Positions 1 through 8,699 of a stretch of DNA of 35,382 nucleotides are shown here, in pieces. A model generated the notes under the pieces. It was not told the DNA's origin. It did no database searches and saw only the letters and a program-made list of their open reading frames with translations. A program made the position numbers and the translations under genes. The stretch's first letter is position 1. Each line of letters starts with the position of its first letter. The stretch is from an uncultured Anaeromyxobacter sp. (GTDB lineage Bacteria; Myxococcota; Myxococcia; Myxococcales; Anaeromyxobacteraceae), in NCBI GenBank assembly GCA_903874275.1, contig CAIQRS010000225.1, positions 1 to 35,382 on the forward strand. Reading direction: 5' to 3'.

Positions 1-142
1 CCCACCGCTCCATCGCCACCTCCGCCGCGAGCAAAGTCCCGCGCAGAGGCAAAAAGATCATGCCAGGATGGGCCCTGTCGATCCTTGTCTGGTAAACGAT
101 GGGATTCATGGAACTTCTCAACCGATCGGTGCTCTAGGCGGG

Positions 143-1789
143 TCACTGCCCCGGCGTGTGCCGGAGGATGAACTTCGTCTCCTCGATCGCCCCCTCGGCA
201 CCCTGCAGGATCCACTTCTTCTCCGCGAGGACGGCCCCGCCGGACCAGGTCCAGTCCTTCGCGACGAGGGCATCGCCCTGCAACTCGCCCTGGTGGAGGA
301 CGGCGACGACCGCGTACCACATGGCCGTGAAGTCGTAGTGGAAGATCTGGGGCGCGCGTGGGGGGTCGGGGCAGGTCGCGGTCCATGACTCGAAGTCGGG
401 GAGCGGGTTCCATCTGAGCTCGACGTCGTGGAAGAGCCGGTAGCCGTCCGCGTCCTTTTCCGTCCCCGGGATGAGCTGCATGCCCGGCACCTCCAGGACA
501 TTGCCCTTCGCGACGACCTCCACCGTGCAACCCAGGAGGTAGCCGAAGTTGGACGTGAACGAGTAGTTCGCGGAGCCACGGGGTCCCGGCATCGGGATCG
601 GGGAATCCAGCCGGATGGGCACGCTTGCGACCACCGTCATGCCGTAGGCGATGGGCGAGACCGCCGAGGCCAGGCTCGTCACGTCCAGCGTGAACGAGAA
701 ACACTGGTACATCTTCGTGATGCCGTAGCCGTCGCTCGTCTGTCCCAGGAGCTGGACCTGCCTCTCGATCCCGAGCACGGTGGGGATCATCGACTCCATC
801 CGGTGCTGCTCGCACTTTGCGTAGGCCTCGTCGATGCAGAAGTGCTCCCCCTTCACCAGGGCGGCGGCGACGTCGGGAGACTCCATTTCCGGGGTACCGG
901 GTCCGGGCGTGATCCCGAGTGAGGCGAGCATCCGGGTGAGCTGGCGCACGGCCGCCACCATGGCCTTGCCACTCGCGCAGTCGTGAACGGCAGCGATGCT
1001 CGGCCTCGCCACGTCCTTTTCGAACGCCTTCACGATGTCCTGAAGCATCTTGGCCTGGGCGTCGAGGTTCACCGCTCCGCTCGCGAGATCTTCCTGGGCG
1101 GCTGCCTGGAACTGCTCGAGGCGCGCCTCGCTCCCGGCCGGCAGGCTCTGCAGGGAAGTGGCCCGTTCCGCCGCGCTCCCGTCGGCGATGCCGCCCCCGC
1201 TGAAGTGGAGGATCTGCATCCGGTAAGCGCCCCCGGAGGCCTGCGCCGGGGAGAGGTGGAAGTCCGTCCCGTTCCCGGAATAGCCGAACGGGCTCGCCCG
1301 GCCCGTCGCGATCGCCGCCGCCGGGGTGATGACGAGCTCTGCCGGCTTCTGGAAGTGAAGGCCCGAGGGGGCGAGGTCGACCCCGGCGACGAGCCCGCCC
1401 GAGAAGGGCATGCCCGCGAGCGCCTGGATCGGCGTCATGGTGACGTCGGTGTCGACGAGCAGGGCGTCCGGGGGAATGGTCAGCGTGGCCGTCCCGCCAC
1501 CGGGCGTGGTCACGGCCACGACGCCACCCGATGTGGGAACGTGGACGGTGCTCGCCCCCGTGGTGGCGAGCGTCGGAGCCACCGTCAGCGGGTTGCCCGC
1601 GACGGTGAAGTCGAAGGTTCGCGTGGGGGTGCTCCCCGGACCGGTGGGCCCCGTGCTGCCCGTGCTGCCAACCCCGCCGCTGCCGCTACCGCATGCGGAG
1701 AGCAGCGCAAGCGCGATCACCACGGCGAGAAGCTCCCACCTGAATCCGTGAAATTTCCGTCCTTCGAGGGTCGTCGCGTCGATCGTCAT
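143..1789 (-). CDS. Putative secreted lipoprotein with ZU5-like beta domain
   Basis: A 548-residue protein. The N-terminus has a basic stretch, a hydrophobic segment and a lipobox LLSAC with Cys33, so it is probably lipidated and anchored in an envelope membrane. A Gly/Ser/Thr-rich linker follows. Residues of roughly 90-160 (threonine/valine-rich, with IPPDALLVDTDVTMTPI) resemble a ZU5-type beta domain as seen in bacterial surface proteins. The rest, with several cysteines, is not recognised. I chose the ATG at 1789, which has GGAAG upstream, over the in-frame ATG at 1801, which has no ribosome binding site. It stands alone, with long gaps on both sides. The substrate or partner is unknown. 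The lipoprotein call is firm; the domain call is tentative. Confidence 0.8.
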   Translation of the reverse strand: MTIDATTLEGRKFHGFRWELLAVVIALALLSACGSGSGGVGSTGSTGPTGPGSTPTRTFDFTVAGNPLTVAPTLATTGASTVHVPTSGGVVAVTTPGGGTATLTIPPDALLVDTDVTMTPIQALAGMPFSGGLVAGVDLAPSGLHFQKPAELVITPAAAIATGRASPFGYSGNGTDFHLSPAQASGGAYRMQILHFSGGGIADGSAAERATSLQSLPAGSEARLEQFQAAAQEDLASGAVNLDAQAKMLQDIVKAFEKDVARPSIAAVHDCASGKAMVAAVRQLTRMLASLGITPGPGTPEMESPDVAAALVKGEHFCIDEAYAKCEQHRMESMIPTVLGIERQVQLLGQTSDGYGITKMYQCFSFTLDVTSLASAVSPIAYGMTVVASVPIRLDSPIPMPGPRGSANYSFTSNFGYLLGCTVEVVAKGNVLEVPGMQLIPGTEKDADGYRLFHDVELRWNPLPDFESWTATCPDPPRAPQIFHYDFTAMWYAVVAVLHQGELQGDALVAKDWTWSGGAVLAEKKWILQGAEGAIEETKFILRHTPGQ

Positions 1790-2046
1790 ACTTGCTTCCA
1801 TTCAGCGACGGGGGTCGACACGGGGCGACGGATGGTCATGGCGGGTTCCTCCGATGGGTGTGCTTTCAAACCCAGGGACAAGCTGCCGGTGCCGATCTGA
1901 CCGGGCGGCGGCCGGAATGCACCGAAGACCTTCCCCGGAGTTTGACCAGGCCGTCGATCGCCAGGCACACGTTTCCCGTGTCGCGGCTGGTGTTTAGGTG
2001 CACTTGGGCCTGAAGTGGTCGTGTTACTAGGAAAACCTAATGGGCG

Positions 2047-2217
2047 TCAGGTCGGGGGGACGGGCTCGATGGCGTGGAAGCGCTGCGGCAACGGCACACC
2101 GATTTGCTGGAGCAGGGCGGCGGCCTCCTCGCGCACCTCGGTGGTCTGCAGGACGCGGGCGCCAGCACGGTCGTACTCGACCTGTAGCTCGCCACAACTC
2201 CGTCCGCCTGGAACCAT
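2047..2217 (-). pseudogene. Possible transposase C-terminal remnant
   Basis: Reading from 2217 to the stop at 2047 gives a short frame ending with VLQTTEVREEAAALLQQIG and then VPLPQRF. This pattern resembles the extreme C-terminus of IS4/IS1634-type transposases (a beta strand, then a short helix ending in G-x-P-x-P). The frame upstream does not continue as a convincing transposase, so if real it is a decayed insertion-sequence end. A chance frame is possible. It sits beside the peptidase-phosphatase fusion gene, which has signs of acquisition. Confidence 0.35.
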
Positions 2218-2347
2218 TGACGGTTTCTCCCGGGGCCTGGACTCTCCGGCTCGATGCTCCGCCTCCTCTTAGCCCTCCTGCCGACGCTCTTCTCGGCCAT
2301 GCGTTCTCGACGCCATCTGGTGATCGAGAACTTAGCGGCGACGACGG

Positions 2348-2382
2348 GATGCAGTCGGGGATGTAGGCCAGGACGGCCGCTT
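2348..2382 (+). repeat. 35-bp direct repeat, left copy
   Basis: This matches 4448-4482 at 31 of 35 positions in the same orientation, exactly 2100 bp apart. The two copies bracket the peptidase-phosphatase gene. On the minus strand both can be read as a similar peptide (AAVLAYIPDCI and AATLADIPNCI), which suggests both derive from one coding sequence, perhaps a lost mobile element. Confidence 0.65.
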
Positions 2383-2427
2383 GCCGTTCGTTCGGGGGAT
2401 TGGGAGCCGTCGCTTTCACCGCCCCGC

Positions 2428-4134
2428 CTACGACGTCGACCGATGAAGCTGAGCCAGTTCCCTCTCCTTGCCATCAACGCGGAAACTGACAATCCGGTCC
2501 TCGGAGATCACGAGAGCGTGGGGTGTGTTCGTCCCGTAGTCCGGCGTCATTCCCACGTCGATGTCAAAGATGCGCCCACCGTAGTTCATGATCTTGCCGG
2601 GATGGGGCGTGTGTCCGGTGACGATGTAGTCCACATTGGCTGCATCGCAGATCGACTCAATTGCTTCTGGGGTCGCATCTTCGAGCCGTCGGAAGGAACG
2701 ACACCAGAAGAAGCTGGCGCTACCCTTCAACCATGCGTGACCGTACTTCTTCGCGGTGCCGCCGAGCGCAGCCGATCCAGCAGCGAGTCGCTGCAACAAG
2801 TCCTTCTTGTAGCGAGATAGGACTCCGGGCGCGAGAAGCTCCATGGAAAAGTCGCCATGAGTGAAAAGGAACTTCCGGTTACCGATCTGCGCCTCGTACC
2901 AAGGGAGAAGCGACCTCATCCAGGACCCGATGTCGCCGCTGCCGCCCATTCGCTCGACGTAGGCAGCCAGCGCCGCACTCCTCTTGGACCCTCCAAACTC
3001 CCTCACGAATGCGCCACCGCCGTTGTAACCGTGAACCGTTGATGCCTCGTACTCGCGAAGACCGCCGACCGAGTCATCCGAGTCCGAGACCAACTCCCGG
3101 GCTTTGTCGAGACATTCGAGGGCGAGGAGTTCGTGGTTTCCGAACAACGTGATGACACGTCCGGGGCTTGCTCTTGCTAGTTCACTCAGTCTCGAGATGA
3201 TCTTGAGCGCTTGATTGCCGCGGTCGATGTAGTCGCCCGTGAAGACCAAGGTGACGCCAGGAGCTAGAGCGTCGGCATCACTCCCATCGAAGATCCCATG
3301 GTGCTTCTGGAGCGCATCGAGGAGAGCCACCAGAGCCGGATAGTGGCCGTGGAGATCCCCGATGGCGATCAAGAGCGGGCTGCCGTCATGTGCAGATTCC
3401 GACCGTCGCCGCCGGGCGGGCTTGAAGACCGGCGGCCGTAGGGTCTTCTCCTGCGCTTTCATCCAGGTCCAAGCGTCTTCGCGGTACCACGCCAGGGCAT
3501 TCATTGACGGGTCGAGGTCGGTCTTCAGGAGCGTGGGCTGTACTAGTAGCTGGATCGCTAGGCGGCCGAAGCACTTCTTGATCCGCTCATTTCCCAGAAG
3601 TGTGTGGGTTCGCCAGGCCAGTCTAAGAAGCTCATTCCAGGGCCATAGTTCGTTGTCGTCATGATCATCTGGCTCACCGTTGACGAGCATTACGAACGCC
3701 CCAGCGATGTCTGAGCTAAGTCCGTCTCCCTCAGGGGCGAAGTAGTCCTTCTGGGTCTGGAATGGCTGTTGGAAGAATTCGTCTGGGGCGTTGGAGACCA
3801 TCCCAGCGACAAGCATCATCACTCGCCGTTCGCGCCTGTGCCTGTACGACCTTTGCACGGATGGAGCCTCGAACTCCTCCGGATACATGCACCCGAAGAA
3901 GGCAGAGGTAGGCTCGATGGTCACCTTGATCGGCCTGCTGCCGAGAGCAATCACGGACACCACGGCATGCGCCGCCTCGTGGCGTGCTACCCGGTAGATC
4001 TTTTGCTCGAGTGAACTCTCGTCGAAGGGAGGACGGTCGTATAGGGAGAGTTGCTTCGACGCCTGCGAGTCCGGCTTCCGAAGTGCCCTTCTGTACGCCT
4101 CGAGCAAATCCTTCGACAGGTTCAACTGTGGCAT
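2428..4134 (-). CDS. Zn-peptidase-like / PPP metallophosphatase fusion
   Basis: A 568-residue soluble protein with two enzyme-like parts. Residues 51-58 read RHEAAHAV, an HExxH zinc motif of the FtsH M41 type; Asp142 in the segment GLSSDIAGA could be the third zinc ligand. No AAA ATPase part is present. After a basic linker (about 236-250), residues 255-555 form a calcineurin-like PPP phosphatase with GDLHGH (259-264), GDYIDRG (300-306), GNHE (332-335) and later the metal-ligand segments FLFTHGD and VTGHTPH. Known families: M41-like zinc peptidases and PPP Ser/Thr or diadenosine-tetraphosphate phosphatases. The joint function is not known to me. The base composition looks less GC-rich than its neighbours, and direct repeats flank it, which suggests transfer. 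It is a single-gene unit. Confidence 0.82.
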   Translation of the reverse strand: MPQLNLSKDLLEAYRRALRKPDSQASKQLSLYDRPPFDESSLEQKIYRVARHEAAHAVVSVIALGSRPIKVTIEPTSAFFGCMYPEEFEAPSVQRSYRHRRERRVMMLVAGMVSNAPDEFFQQPFQTQKDYFAPEGDGLSSDIAGAFVMLVNGEPDDHDDNELWPWNELLRLAWRTHTLLGNERIKKCFGRLAIQLLVQPTLLKTDLDPSMNALAWYREDAWTWMKAQEKTLRPPVFKPARRRRSESAHDGSPLLIAIGDLHGHYPALVALLDALQKHHGIFDGSDADALAPGVTLVFTGDYIDRGNQALKIISRLSELARASPGRVITLFGNHELLALECLDKARELVSDSDDSVGGLREYEASTVHGYNGGGAFVREFGGSKRSAALAAYVERMGGSGDIGSWMRSLLPWYEAQIGNRKFLFTHGDFSMELLAPGVLSRYKKDLLQRLAAGSAALGGTAKKYGHAWLKGSASFFWCRSFRRLEDATPEAIESICDAANVDYIVTGHTPHPGKIMNYGGRIFDIDVGMTPDYGTNTPHALVISEDRIVSFRVDGKERELAQLHRSTS

Positions 4135-4294
4135 GTCGCCTGGCTCCGTTCCCGCTGTCGCCGCCCAACTGGCAACCTGGTCACCACGTCATCATGCCTT
4201 GCACCGGAAACCTGGCGTCTAACCTATCCGGGGCTCAGACACGGAAAGGGGCGGGACAGGGCTAAGGCCCGGCTCCTTCCGATCTCCAGCATTA

Positions 4295-4406
4295 GCCTCC
4301 AGATCATCCCGGCTGCCGCTGGATAACGCTCCTGGTACAGGACCACACCACACCGTCGTCATCTCTAGAAACCGCTCCTCGGCTCGTCCTGGATCTTCAC
4401 CAAGAA
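4295..4406 (+). repeat. Degenerate dispersed repeat, copy 1
   Basis: By eye it aligns almost without gaps with 8233-8344 (both 112 bp). Shared blocks include CCTCCAGA, GGCTGCC, CAGGACCAC, CGCTCCT and GGATC. Identity is roughly two thirds. It probably derives from an old duplicated or mobile sequence now decayed. Confidence 0.5.
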
Positions 4407-4447
4407 GAGCCGGAGACCAGTCGGCCGAAGCTGGCGCTGGTGGCGTA

Positions 4448-4482
4448 GATGCAGTTGGGGATGTCGGCCAGGGTGGCCGCTT
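4448..4482 (+). repeat. 35-bp direct repeat, right copy
   Basis: Partner of 2348-2382, with 4 mismatches in 35. It lies between the peptidase-phosphatase gene and the kinase gene. Confidence 0.65.
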
Positions 4483-4590
4483 CCCCTTTACCCCTTGGTG
4501 GCGAGGTTGAAGCGGTCGGAACCCTCCCGGGGAGGCCCGGTATGGCTTCCCGTTCCCCCGATCAGGTAGCCTCGATCCGCCTGACGGGGG

Positions 4591-7500
4591 GTGCACGTGG
4601 CCGAAGGCGCCGGGGATGGCAGCGGAGGAGCGACGGGCTTGAAGCCCGGCGCGCTGACCGCGCTCCTCCAGGAGGTCGCGGCCAGTCCCGAGCAGCGCGA
4701 GGCCGAACCGGAATCACTCCCGCCCGGGACGGTCATTGGGCGGTTCGAGATCATTCGCGAACTGGGGCGAGGCGGCTTCGGTGTCGTCTACGAGGCCAAG
4801 GACCGGGACCTCGGCCGGCAGGTGGCGGTGAAGGTCGTCCGGCCGGGACGCATCGTCGAGGAGGAAGGAAAGGTCACCCGCGAGGCCGAGGCAATCTCGC
4901 GGCTCCTGCATCCCAACCTCATCACGCTCTTTGACGTCGGGACAAGCGACGCAGGGCCATATCTCGTCTTCGAGCTGCTCCGCGGGAAGACGCTCGATCT
5001 CCGGATCGAGGAAGGGCCGCTTCCAGTCCAGGAGGCGGTGCACATCGCGACCGAGGTGACTCGAGGCCTCGCCCACGCGCACGCCGAGGGAGTGATCCAC
5101 CGGGATCTCAAGCCCGCCAACGTGTTCGTCACGAACAAGGGGCAGGTGAAGATCCTCGACTTCGGGATGGCGCACGCCTTCGGGCGCAGGCGTCTCTCCG
5201 GCGGGACGCCCGCCTACATGGCGCCGGAGCAGTGGGAGGACGAGCCCGAGGACGAGCGGACCGACGTCTTCGCGCTCGGCGTGATGCTCTACCGGATGCT
5301 CACCGGGGAGTACCCGTTCCCGGAAGGGAGGGGGAGGTGGTCGGCGGAAGCGGCGACGGTCCCGAAGCTGGACGTGCCCGGGGCGCCGGAGCTCCCGGGA
5401 CTGGTCGGGAAGATGCTGGATCGGGCGACCAAGGCGCGGCCTCGCGATGGCGCCGCTGTGCTGGCCGCGCTCCAGCCCATCGAGGACGCGCTCCGGGCGA
5501 AGCCGGCCGATGGCGCGCCTCCTGTTCACGCGAAGCGGCGGAAGGCGACGTTCGGCGATCTCCTCGCGGAGCTGAGGCGGCGACACGTCTTCCGGGTGAT
5601 GATTGGCTACGGCGTCTTCGCCTTCGCCGTGCTCCAGGTCACCGAGCCGATCATGCACGGCGCGGACCTCCCGAACTGGGTCCTCAAGGCCGTCCTCGTC
5701 GCCCTGGTCGTGGGCTTCCCGGTCGCGGTGATCCTTGCCTGGGTCTACGACCTGACCGCGCAGGGCGTGAGGCGGACGCCGTCCACTACGGACCCCGGTG
5801 CTCCCCGCTTCGGCAGGTCCCGGTTCCTGCTGCCGCTCGCAGTCGCCGCCGTGGTCCTCGCCATCGCCACGGTCGGAGCGGGCGGCTGGTACGCCTGGAA
5901 GGGAGCGAGTGGCGGAAGGCAGCCCGGGGCATCGGTTCCTGTCGCCGGCCCGGACGGCCGCATCATGGTGGCCGTCGCCGATTTCGTGAACGACACGAAG
6001 GACCCGGACCTCGACGGGCTTTCCAGCCAGCTCATCACCTCGCTGGAGCAGTCCCAGAAGCTCCGGGTGCTGACCCGCTCCCGCATGGTGGACGTCCTCC
6101 GGCAACTCGGAAAGGCGACCGTCCCGGTCGTGGACGAGGTGATGGGAAGGGAGATGGCGCGCGCCGCCGGGGTCCAGGCGCTGGTGGTCGCAAGCATCCG
6201 CCGCTTCGACCAGCTCTACGCCATCGACCTGAAGGTTCTCGACCCCGGCACGAGCGAGTACTTCTTCACGCTGAAGGAGGAGCGGGAGGGGAAGGCGGCG
6301 ATCCCGGGGATGCTCGATCGGCTCTCCGAGAGGACGCGAGAGAAGCTTCGAGAGACGCCTGCCCAGGTGAGCGCCTCGAGGGTCAGCGTCGCCGAAGCGA
6401 CCACGCGCAGCTACGAGGCCTGGCAGCTCTACTTCGAGGGGACGAAGCTGGAGGACGCGCTCAAGTACGAGGGCGCCCTCGCCCTGTACCGCAAGGCCGT
6501 CGAGGCTGACCCGCACTTCGCCATCGCCTGGTACCGGATCGCCTACCTGGGTGCGTTCGCCTGGTGGTTCCCGCTTGAAGAGCGGGTGGCGGCGATGGAC
6601 GCAGCCATCCGGGAGATCGACCGCGTCCCGGCGAAGGAGCGGATGCTCTTCCGGGCCTGGAAGGCCCACATGGAGAAGCGCTCGGAGGAGGCCCACGCCC
6701 TCTACTCCCAGGCGGCCGAGGCCTACCCCGAGGACAAGGACGTCCTCTATCTGGCCGGTGGCCTCTACTTCCTCGAGCGACGGTATGCGGAGGCGCTGGC
6801 GTGGTTCGAGAAGGCGCTGGCGCTCGACCCCGCATGGCCCGAGGCCCTGGGAGACTTCGTCGCCACGCTCTCCGCCCTCGGGCGCGGCGAGGAAGCCGTG
6901 ACCGTTGCCCGGGGCTGGGTGGAGAAGGCCCCTGGCACGCCGTCCCGGGTCGCGCTCGCCGATGCGCTCGGCAGCGTGGGTCGTCGCGAGGAGGCGGTGG
7001 AAGTGGCCCGCAGGATCGCCGCAGAGGACCCGGGGATGAACTGGTTCCTCGCAGCCAAGATGATCTGGGCCGATCACTTCGAGGAGGCGACCAATCTGCT
7101 TCGCCCACTCGCCAGGGTAGGGAACCCCTACCGGGCCAACAATGCCGGGGCCCTCCTTCTTTCGCTCACCTACCAGGGCCGCATCCGTGAGGCACTCAAG
7201 GTGGTCGAGGATCACGAAGGGCATCCAGGGACTGCTTCGTGGTTCGGACTGGGCATGGGATGGAACGTCCTCGCTGCCGGGCGGAACTACCCGGCCGCGC
7301 TGCGGAAGGCCCTCGCGCTGGACGAGGCGGACATCCGCCGCGGACAACCGGGAAGCCAGTTCACCAACTGGTATCTCAAAGTCGGGCAGGACGGCGAAGC
7401 CGCCAAGGCTGCCGAGCGCATCACCAATCCAAAGGGGCAAAGGTTGTACGAAGCGCTCCTGGCGTGGCGGCGCAAGGACTTCAAGACCGCGCTCGAGGGA

Positions 7501-7830
7501 CTGCGGACTCTCGACCAGGTCCCGACCACGAACCCGTGGGTCGTCTGGTGGCACGCGTACGTCGCGCGCGACGCCGGGGAGGACGCCGAGGCCGTCGCCG
7601 CGACCGACCGATTCGAGGTCGTGAGGGGGGGCAATCCCGCTACCGGAGGAGAGATGGCCGAGCTCCTCTATCGCAAGGCCCAGTCCCAGGAGCGGCTCGG
7701 CGATACCGCCGGCGCGCGGGCCACCATCGAGCGCCTTCTCCGCTGGTGGAAGCGGGCCGACCCCGACCTTCCGCTCCTCGCCGAGGCGAAGGGCCTCTGC
7801 CGGAACCTCGGGTGCACGGCGCCGAAGTGA
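4591..7830 (+). CDS. Transmembrane Ser/Thr protein kinase with TPR domain
   Basis: A 1079-residue protein. Residues 50-300 are a Hanks-type kinase with all key motifs: glycine loop GRGGFGVVYEAKD (59-71), Lys81 in VAVKVV, HRDLKPAN (170-177), DFG (190-192) and APEQ (211-214). The next section, starting with ELRRRHVFRV, has two hydrophobic helices (about 334-352 and 363-384), and a third lies at 411-433. This places the kinase in the cytoplasm and the rest probably outside. Residues of roughly 450-590 resemble the FlgO-like or TolB-like domain that precedes TPRs in such proteins. TPR-type repeats fill the C-terminal half. The start is a GTG at 4591 with a G-rich stretch just upstream. Targets are unknown. 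The antisense strand is also open over almost the whole length, a GC-rich artefact. Confidence 0.9.
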   Translation: MHVAEGAGDGSGGATGLKPGALTALLQEVAASPEQREAEPESLPPGTVIGRFEIIRELGRGGFGVVYEAKDRDLGRQVAVKVVRPGRIVEEEGKVTREAEAISRLLHPNLITLFDVGTSDAGPYLVFELLRGKTLDLRIEEGPLPVQEAVHIATEVTRGLAHAHAEGVIHRDLKPANVFVTNKGQVKILDFGMAHAFGRRRLSGGTPAYMAPEQWEDEPEDERTDVFALGVMLYRMLTGEYPFPEGRGRWSAEAATVPKLDVPGAPELPGLVGKMLDRATKARPRDGAAVLAALQPIEDALRAKPADGAPPVHAKRRKATFGDLLAELRRRHVFRVMIGYGVFAFAVLQVTEPIMHGADLPNWVLKAVLVALVVGFPVAVILAWVYDLTAQGVRRTPSTTDPGAPRFGRSRFLLPLAVAAVVLAIATVGAGGWYAWKGASGGRQPGASVPVAGPDGRIMVAVADFVNDTKDPDLDGLSSQLITSLEQSQKLRVLTRSRMVDVLRQLGKATVPVVDEVMGREMARAAGVQALVVASIRRFDQLYAIDLKVLDPGTSEYFFTLKEEREGKAAIPGMLDRLSERTREKLRETPAQVSASRVSVAEATTRSYEAWQLYFEGTKLEDALKYEGALALYRKAVEADPHFAIAWYRIAYLGAFAWWFPLEERVAAMDAAIREIDRVPAKERMLFRAWKAHMEKRSEEAHALYSQAAEAYPEDKDVLYLAGGLYFLERRYAEALAWFEKALALDPAWPEALGDFVATLSALGRGEEAVTVARGWVEKAPGTPSRVALADALGSVGRREEAVEVARRIAAEDPGMNWFLAAKMIWADHFEEATNLLRPLARVGNPYRANNAGALLLSLTYQGRIREALKVVEDHEGHPGTASWFGLGMGWNVLAAGRNYPAALRKALALDEADIRRGQPGSQFTNWYLKVGQDGEAAKAAERITNPKGQRLYEALLAWRRKDFKTALEGLRTLDQVPTTNPWVVWWHAYVARDAGEDAEAVAATDRFEVVRGGNPATGGEMAELLYRKAQSQERLGDTAGARATIERLLRWWKRADPDLPLLAEAKGLCRNLGCTAPK

Positions 7831-8699
7831 CTCGAAGCGAGGAGCACTGCCCAAACACTGCCCAACGGGTGACCGGAGCGGCTCTCCCGGCAGTGTCAGC
7901 AGCGGTCACATCCCGTCGCCAGGTACCTGGAATGACTGCTCCTGACCACGAGGAGCGGTCAGCCGCATTCACTCTCGGGCGACCCCGGCTTGCGCTTCAG
8001 GACATCCCCCCAAGAATCTTGATGCCCGGGGGCGGGGGGGGTCGATCTGAAGAGGCCGGGGGGTGTTCCCCGGCTCGGTCTCGGAGGCGGGAGTTCGGGA
8101 ACCAGTTCCCTATCTCGCCGGAGATCCCTGTACCGGGGGACCGATTGGCCGATCAATAGTCTCGACGTTGAGAAAGTTGCTGGCCCAGGTCTTGGATGCG
8201 GTCTCGGCAGGTGGCGACCCGCATCGGGGATGCCCTCCAGACAATCCTGGCTGCCCCTGAATCGCGCGCTTGGTGCAGGACCACCCAGACCCACCCCCCT
8301 TGCTGGCGAATCGCTCCTGAGGCCGCTCCAGGATCCCCAGAACCAAATCTGACGGGTGGGGGGTGGTGCCGGGGATCGGATTCAAGAGGCCGGCGGGGGT
8401 GGCGGACCTGGAGATGATCTTCCCCACCGGCGTGGCCCTCCCCTTCCTGGCACCGGTGACACCGGTGACGAGGGCGGAATGGGAACCTGGGGAGGGAAAA
8501 GAAGATCTGCCGAGGCGGTCTGACTCATCGCGCACGAGAGCGACATGCCCTTCTCAGTGATGGTCTACGGCAAGGAGCCCAGCAGGTAGGAGCGGGTGGG
8601 ATCTTTCCCAGGACCCCAAAGATTCTCAACAACCACTGTGGGGGTGGGGCCTAGGTCGATCAGATCGCTCCAAGCCCTAAGCGCTGGCGACGCGAATGG
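7831..8699. other. Long gap with decayed repeats
   Basis: About 870 bases without a credible gene. It contains repeat copy 2 (8233-8344), a second pair of loosely similar stretches (about 8040-8065 and 8375-8405, both with AAGAGGCCGG) and a tandem of CACCGGTGA at about 8453-8470. At 8589-8606 a sequence resembles parts of the tRNA-Gly attachment core. It appears to be decayed mobile DNA at the left edge of island A. Confidence 0.5.
8233..8344 (+). repeat. Degenerate dispersed repeat, copy 2
   Basis: Partner of 4295-4406, same orientation and same length. The surrounding sequence is not conserved between the two copies. Confidence 0.5.

Larger units (their letters stand above)
1790..2427. other. 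Long gap with transposase scrap and a repeat copy
   Basis: This gap of about 640 bases has no intact gene. It holds a probable transposase C-terminal scrap (2047-2217, minus strand) and one copy of a 35-bp direct repeat (2348-2382). Short frames on both strands have no ribosome binding sites or recognisable motifs. Confidence 0.6.
4135..4590. other. Gene-free gap with dispersed repeats
   Basis: This 456-base gap holds a degenerate repeat (4295-4406) and the right copy of the 35-bp direct repeat (4448-4482). No coding frame with a convincing start or motif was seen. The promoter of the kinase gene must lie here, but no clear -35/-10 pair stands out. Confidence 0.5.

Noticed and set aside
4714-7854. 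A 1046-codon open frame antisense to the kinase gene
   Set aside because: Its sequence is a low-complexity mirror of the kinase codons, has no recognisable domain, and the sense frame has complete kinase and TPR motifs.
8110-8535. A 141-codon minus-strand frame in the gap after the kinase
   Set aside because: It runs through the degenerate repeat, has no ribosome binding site, and the homologous repeat at 4295 does not keep the frame.
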